A stretch of DNA of 64,000 bases from positions 1,054,001 through 1,118,000 of the forward strand of contig BLAL01000261.1 of the NCBI GenBank assembly GCA_015698045.1, written 5' to 3'. Positions 59,465 to 64,000 of this stretch are shown piece after piece (positions within the stretch are counted from its first letter, which is position 1; each line of letters opens with the position of its first letter). A model generated the notes under the pieces. It was not told where the DNA came from. It worked only from the letters and a program-made list of their open reading frames with translations, and did no database searches. The stretch comes from Rhizophagus clarus. Its lineage: Eukaryota > Glomeromycota > Glomeromycetes > Glomerales > Glomeraceae. The position numbers were made by a program, and so were the translations under genes.

Positions 59465-60667
59465 TTAATCTCTAACTTTTATTCTTATACAATCATCCTG
59501 AGCACCTCTTTGAGCGATCGGCATTATAACCGGTTGATGGGTAAAAGAAGAAGCGATGGTACAAATTCTATAATTACCGGCAGGTAACCCATTATCAATA
59601 TTAACACCAAGTACACCATCTTTAGCAGGTTGATCTAATCCCTTAAAAAAAGCGAAATCTTTTGGATTTAAAGGTTTTCTTCTGTTATTATTCAATTTTT
59701 GAATAGTTATGTGGGAGTGACCAAGAATTTTTCCGTTTTTTAATTGTTGAGGTTTCACGTAATATTCTTTGACCGGATCAGAAAAAAATCCTGAAATTAA
59801 ATTATCAGTAATAGTATCAACGCGAAATTTCTTATTCGCTTTTAAAGTAGATCCATCAGCCGGGTTAATTATTAAAGTTGAAATCATATTATCAACGCTT
59901 GGAACTTCTCCCATAACGGTTTCAACGCAATATCCGTTAGGATTTTGAGTACCATCACCTTTATCCAACTTTGAATTTTTACAAATATCATCACTATTAT
60001 TATTATTATTATTATTCTTGTTTTTGTTCCTGTTATCGTTGTTATCATTATTCTTGTTATTGTTATCGTTGTTCTTGTTATTGTTGTTATTATTATTCTG
60101 TTTCTTGTTATCATTATTATTATTCTGGTTCTTGTTATCATTATTATTATTTCTGTTCTTTTTACCATGATTATTGTTTCTGTTCTTGTTATCATTATTA
60201 TTATTTCTGTTCTTGTTATCGTTGTTACTATTATTCTGATTCTTGTTATCAATATTATTATTCCTGTTCTTGTTATCGTTGTTCTTGTTATTATTATCAT
60301 CATTATTATTCTGGTTCTTGTTATCATTAATCATATTATTCTTCTTGTTCTTGTTATCGTTATTATTATTCTTATTCCCGTCATCGTTATTATTATTCTT
60401 ATTCTTGTTATCGTTATTGCCGTTATTTTTATTGTTATTTCTGTCATTCCCATTATTATTGTCGTTTCCGTTATTATTGTCTTTTCCGTTGTTTTCATCG
60501 TTATTTTTCATATTATCGATATTATTGTTATTGTTTTTGTTGTTCTTCTTGTTTCTTATATCATTTTGTTTCTCAATACTTAATGGGGCAGCAGAAGTTG
60601 AAGTTGACACGAAGGCAATTAAGGCAACGATAAGAAGAATAAAGAATAGATTGAGTTTCATGCTCAT
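59465..60667 (-). CDS. Secreted protein with Asn-rich insert and conserved fungal C-terminal domain
   Basis: 400 aa, single exon. A signal peptide (MSMKLNLFFILLIVALIAFV, cleaved near residue 27) is followed by about 190 residues made almost only of Asn, Lys, Asp and some Gln in NNDNKNKNNN-like units. The C-terminal 170 residues look like a folded domain: TVMGEVPSVDNMISTLIINP, ILGHSHITIQKL, DFAFFKGLDQPAKDGVLGV, AGNYRICTIASSFTHQPVIM and PIAQRGAQDDCIRIKV. I recall this domain as a widespread fungal secreted family, found alone after a signal peptide, with no settled function. The repeat between signal and domain is unusual. Four cysteines lie outside the repeat and could pair. Open frames on the opposite strand are shadows of the repeat. 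Confidence 0.72.
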   Translation of the reverse strand: MSMKLNLFFILLIVALIAFVSTSTSAAPLSIEKQNDIRNKKNNKNNNNNIDNMKNNDENNGKDNNNGNDNNNGNDRNNNKNNGNNDNKNKNNNNDDGNKNNNNDNKNKKNNMINDNKNQNNNDDNNNKNNDNKNRNNNIDNKNQNNSNNDNKNRNNNNDNKNRNNNHGKKNRNNNNDNKNQNNNNDNKKQNNNNNNNKNNDNNNKNNDNNDNRNKNKNNNNNNNSDDICKNSKLDKGDGTQNPNGYCVETVMGEVPSVDNMISTLIINPADGSTLKANKKFRVDTITDNLISGFFSDPVKEYYVKPQQLKNGKILGHSHITIQKLNNNRRKPLNPKDFAFFKGLDQPAKDGVLGVNIDNGLPAGNYRICTIASSFTHQPVIMPIAQRGAQDDCIRIKVRD

Positions 60668-62323
60668 TTTTATTACTTTATTTATTTATTTATTTTTTTT
60701 TTTCTTCGTTGGAAAATTCGTTAAAGAAAAAAAAAATCTTTTGTATAAGAAATATATGCTGAAAAGTTGAAATTAATAGTGCACCAGGCAACTGATAATA
60801 AATTAATATATAAAATGAGCAATGAAATCAATCAATGATTTCGGAATAAACGAAAAAGTAATGGTCAATTAGAAATGATAGATTTATGGATTAATATTTC
60901 AAGGTAAAAAGATGTTCATTAAAAGAGGGCCTTTATATTAAAATATTCTAGAATTTTTTTTTTAGTTTTGTAATACAAAAATTTGAAACCGTATCTGACA
61001 AAGTACGCGCATGGGTTCGGGAAAAAAGAATTCAAAACGCTTTCGAGTCTTTAAATGGATATAATCTACATCATGCCTTAATCGTATCACTGGTAAACCA
61101 ACCGTACAGTGAACAAAGTACCATTTTTATAATCCAAAATTGGTTGTTTGGTAAATTATACGATTCACACGCTTTATTTTTTTTATCACTATTTTTGGTA
61201 ACTGTCATTTTTTAAACGAACTATAGATTCCATTGTTTTTTTCTTTTACTCCAAAATAAAGAAAATTTTTTCCTTAACAATTGATTACTTTGTAATCAAT
61301 TAAAATTAGATCACACACAAAGCTTGTTTATCATACAATGTAAATGGATGTTTCATAATAAAGAAAGTGAAGGATAAATCCTTTGTTGGAATAACAATTA
61401 CATTATTATTAATAAATTATTTATTTATTTATTCATGTTTTTTTATCATTATTTATTATCCAGTTAAAAAGCATATATAAGATTTTGTAGATTTATCCTT
61501 TTCGAATAAATAAACAAATTTTGAAACAAATAAACTTTTCTCCGTAACTACATCACTATACTTGGTTTAAATAGTGACGTAATTTAAAGAAAGTACTAAT
61601 TCAATATATACATTAAAAGACGCCATTTTTTCTCACATGTAACCATGTAAATTGTAAATTGTAACCATTTAACCCATGTAACCATGTAATGTAACTTGTA
61701 ACCTTCCTCTCCTTCAAACTTCCAAACTTTAAACGAAATTTGCTTCTTGACATGTTATATAAATCATCCCCGTAGCATTTTTTTTTTTTTTTTTTATATC
61801 ATTCATTATTCCTCATTAAATTATATCTTATTTATGTATGGTTTCATGTATAAATAAATCTCCCGTAATACGAATTTAATTCATAATATTGGATATAAAG
61901 AAAAAATGGCTAACGTTAACGTTAACGTTAATTCATGCGCATTTAGATTTGTTGGAATTTTTGTTTTTATATATGTATATAAAATATTACTTTACTGAAA
62001 GTAAATATTGATTAACACAAATTTCTATATTTATGTGACAAAAGTAAAAATAATCAATTATTTACCAAATTAAAAGTCAATTCAATTTTTTGTCCCAGAA
62101 AAGAGAGAGAAGAAGAAAAAAAGAAAAAAAGAAAAAAAAAAGGTTTCTAAAAAAAAAGTTATTCATAATATAATTATTAATAATAAAAAAAAATATATAT
62201 ATATATATATATACTGTATATATACAATATTAAATTTAAATAAATAATAATTCATTTTACTGTACCTTAATACTTTCACGCTAAAAAAAAAAATTTTTTT
62301 TTTATGCAATTTACTCATGTATT
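60668..62323. other. Intergenic
   Basis: The upstream region of the secreted-protein gene and AT-rich DNA with no gene. ACCATGTAA words recur at about 61636-61690, (GTTAAC)n-like GTTAACGTTAACGTTAA lies at about 61914-61931, and a (TA)n run at about 62193-62214. Confidence 0.4.
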
Positions 62324-64000
62324 TTAATTTTCGATTTCTGTATCTATATTATTATTATTTCCTTCATTATCCTTTGAGGTTGTTTCCTCTAATTTTACTG
62401 ATACATTTTTAGATTTTTCTGCCGAATCTTTATCTGTAGTATTTTTTGGACTTTCGTTTGTAGAATCTATCACTTGCTCTTCTTGATTGGCTGTGGTTGT
62501 ATCTGTTTCATTAACACTTTTCTTACTTTTAGTTTTCTTGCTAGGTCGACTAGTATTCGTATTTTTAGATTTACGTCCTCTTTTTCCTGTTGATGTTCCA
62601 TCTTGTTTATTTCCTTCAGTTTCCTGAGCGAATTTAGGTTCATATACGATAAACCTATTTCCTAATGTGGCCCTAGATGTTGGTCTTACGGTTTTTGTTT
62701 TGTCATCAGATGAACTTTTTTTACCCGATTTTTTACTTTGTTCAAGGTCCATTGATTCTCCCGATTCGGACTCTGCTCTAGATGTTCTAACTGAATCATT
62801 TTTATTACTTATATCAATTTGTGATGGTGTTGATTCTCTCTCATTTTGAGGTGACATGTATTGTGTAGGACTTTTCACTAATTCTTGTTGATGTGTTGTT
62901 ATTTGTTGAGATGTTTGTTTATCCCGTTCATTTTGTTGTGTTAAAGATTTTTCTCGTTCATTTTGATTAATAACTTGTGATGTCATTGAAATTTTATCTC
63001 GATGATATATTGCTGTCTCTTGACCTTGTAATGGCCAAACAGAATAAGATGGAAGCTGTGGAGAAATTGGTTGATCATTTTGCCAATTCCGTACCGAAAC
63101 AGGATAAAAATCTGAGTATTTAAACAAATATAAAAGTATTAAAAGATATGAAACATAAATTAAGATGAAATAATCTTACTTTAGATTGGTTTCCTGCGAC
63201 AAGAGGGCTCAAGTCTTGACGCGTACCTTGATCAGCTATTAATTCAGCTATTTGTTCAGCTGATGGTTGTTGTTCTGATAAAGGTGTATGTTGAAATAAT
63301 GAAATATGTGAATTTGTTTGTCCAGGTATTTGATTAATACGTTGAAGGTGATGTTGTAAACCTTTCAATAAATCTTTTATAGATTCCGTATTTGTTGAAT
63401 CTGATTGTGTTCCAGTTTGATTTTGTGATTGTTGTAATGAACTTGATGAATTTTTAGGTGCTAAAGGTCTTAACGATAAAGATTTTTTTTCTGTTGATAA
63501 TTTTGTTGAAGTTTGTTCAAGAAAATTTTTACCAAAAATTCCTGATGGTGATGTTGAAAATGAACTTTTTTCTTGTTCAAGTAATTTGGCCAAATTTTTT
63601 GCTAAAGGGCTAACACCTGGTACATTTGAATTTGTTGAACTTGATAAATTTGAATTTTTTCCATATTTTTTACTTAATGGATCTAATTCAATTTCTGTAG
63701 CTTCAATATGTACTTCTCCATTATCAACACAAAGAAAAAATCCGGATATAAAAAATTGTGGATAAGTATCCCAATTACTAGCAATATTATCCCATTTATC
63801 ATTATCAATTTGATAACCTATCCTAAATCTTGAATCTGTATATCTTTTAGTATACCCACTATTAATTGATGATTTTGTTCGAATAAATTGACAATTTTCT
63901 ATTTGTCTTAATGATCCAGGAACTGGTTGAGTGTTAAAACTTAAATATGGGGATGAAAGTGGTATCTCTTCAGGTTCCCAACAACCTGATGATGGTATTG
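62324..64000 (-). CDS. Low-complexity nuclear-type protein, 5' end outside the window
   Basis: The gene enters from the right edge already in frame and ends at a TAA-type stop at 62324. Upstream exon: 63180 to beyond 64000; downstream exon: 62324-63055. The best junction has donor GTAAGA at 63179 and acceptor CACAG ending at 63056 (124-nt intron). A second in-frame pair exists (63226 GTACGC to CTCAG ending at 63112). The first visible part is folded-looking: GSLRQIENCQFIRTKSSINS, RFRIGYQIDNDKWDNI, YPQFFISGFFLCVDNGEVHI. The rest is Ser/Gln/Thr-rich, then Lys-rich with a nuclear-signal-like RPSKKTKSKKS. I do not recognise the family; a chromatin or transcription role would be a guess. Confidence 0.6.

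Noticed and set aside
59884-60770. Several open frames on the plus strand and in other minus frames opposite the Asn-rich protein
   Set aside because: They are shadows of the AAT/AAC/GAT/AAG repeat, giving only Ile/Leu/Tyr/Ser-rich strings without any domain.

Overview
This is an extremely AT-rich eukaryotic window with long poly(A)/poly(T) runs, short GT-AG introns of about 70-125 nt, and compact intron-poor genes. The F-box protein has the typical look of the very large F-box family of arbuscular mycorrhizal fungi, and the decayed transposon proteins and a GCN4-like bZIP also fit a Glomeromycotina fungus, most likely Rhizophagus or a close relative. The species is an inference from recalled sequence style, not from a search.

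The window has two halves. Positions 1 to about 31,000 are almost entirely mobile DNA. They hold a CACTA-like element with clear terminal inverted repeats (162-4716) carrying a small broken SANT/MADF-type gene, and three copies of one hAT-type non-autonomous element, two of them with perfect 8-bp target duplications. A second hAT family is nested inside one of those copies. There are also LINE-type 3' ends, poly(A)-tailed retroposons, a SINE-like unit, decayed pogo/Tigger transposase pieces, a decayed repeat-associated gene, and satellites. The most unusual content is a set of tandem arrays (about 3.6-4.2, 11.9-14.0 and 17.8-20.2 kb) of exon-like cassettes. Each cassette is about 108-114 bp: a short exon-like core bounded by AG and GTAAGT-like sites, then an intron-like spacer with a TACTAAC-type branch motif inside an inverted repeat and a pyrimidine tract.

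Positions 31,700-64,000 hold ordinary host genes. These are a BTB (KCTD/Whi2-like) protein, an F-box protein with one intron, a small Ser-rich protein, a GCN4/CPC1-like bZIP whose upstream region has uORFs, a secreted three-exon CAP/PR-1 protein, a secreted protein with a long Asn-rich insert and a conserved fungal C-terminal domain, and a 5'-truncated low-complexity nuclear-type protein running off the window. Between them lie long AT-rich intergenic tracts, one 333-bp hAT-type element and several simple or tandem repeats. I saw no rRNA, tRNA, CRISPR, LTR element or virus-like element.
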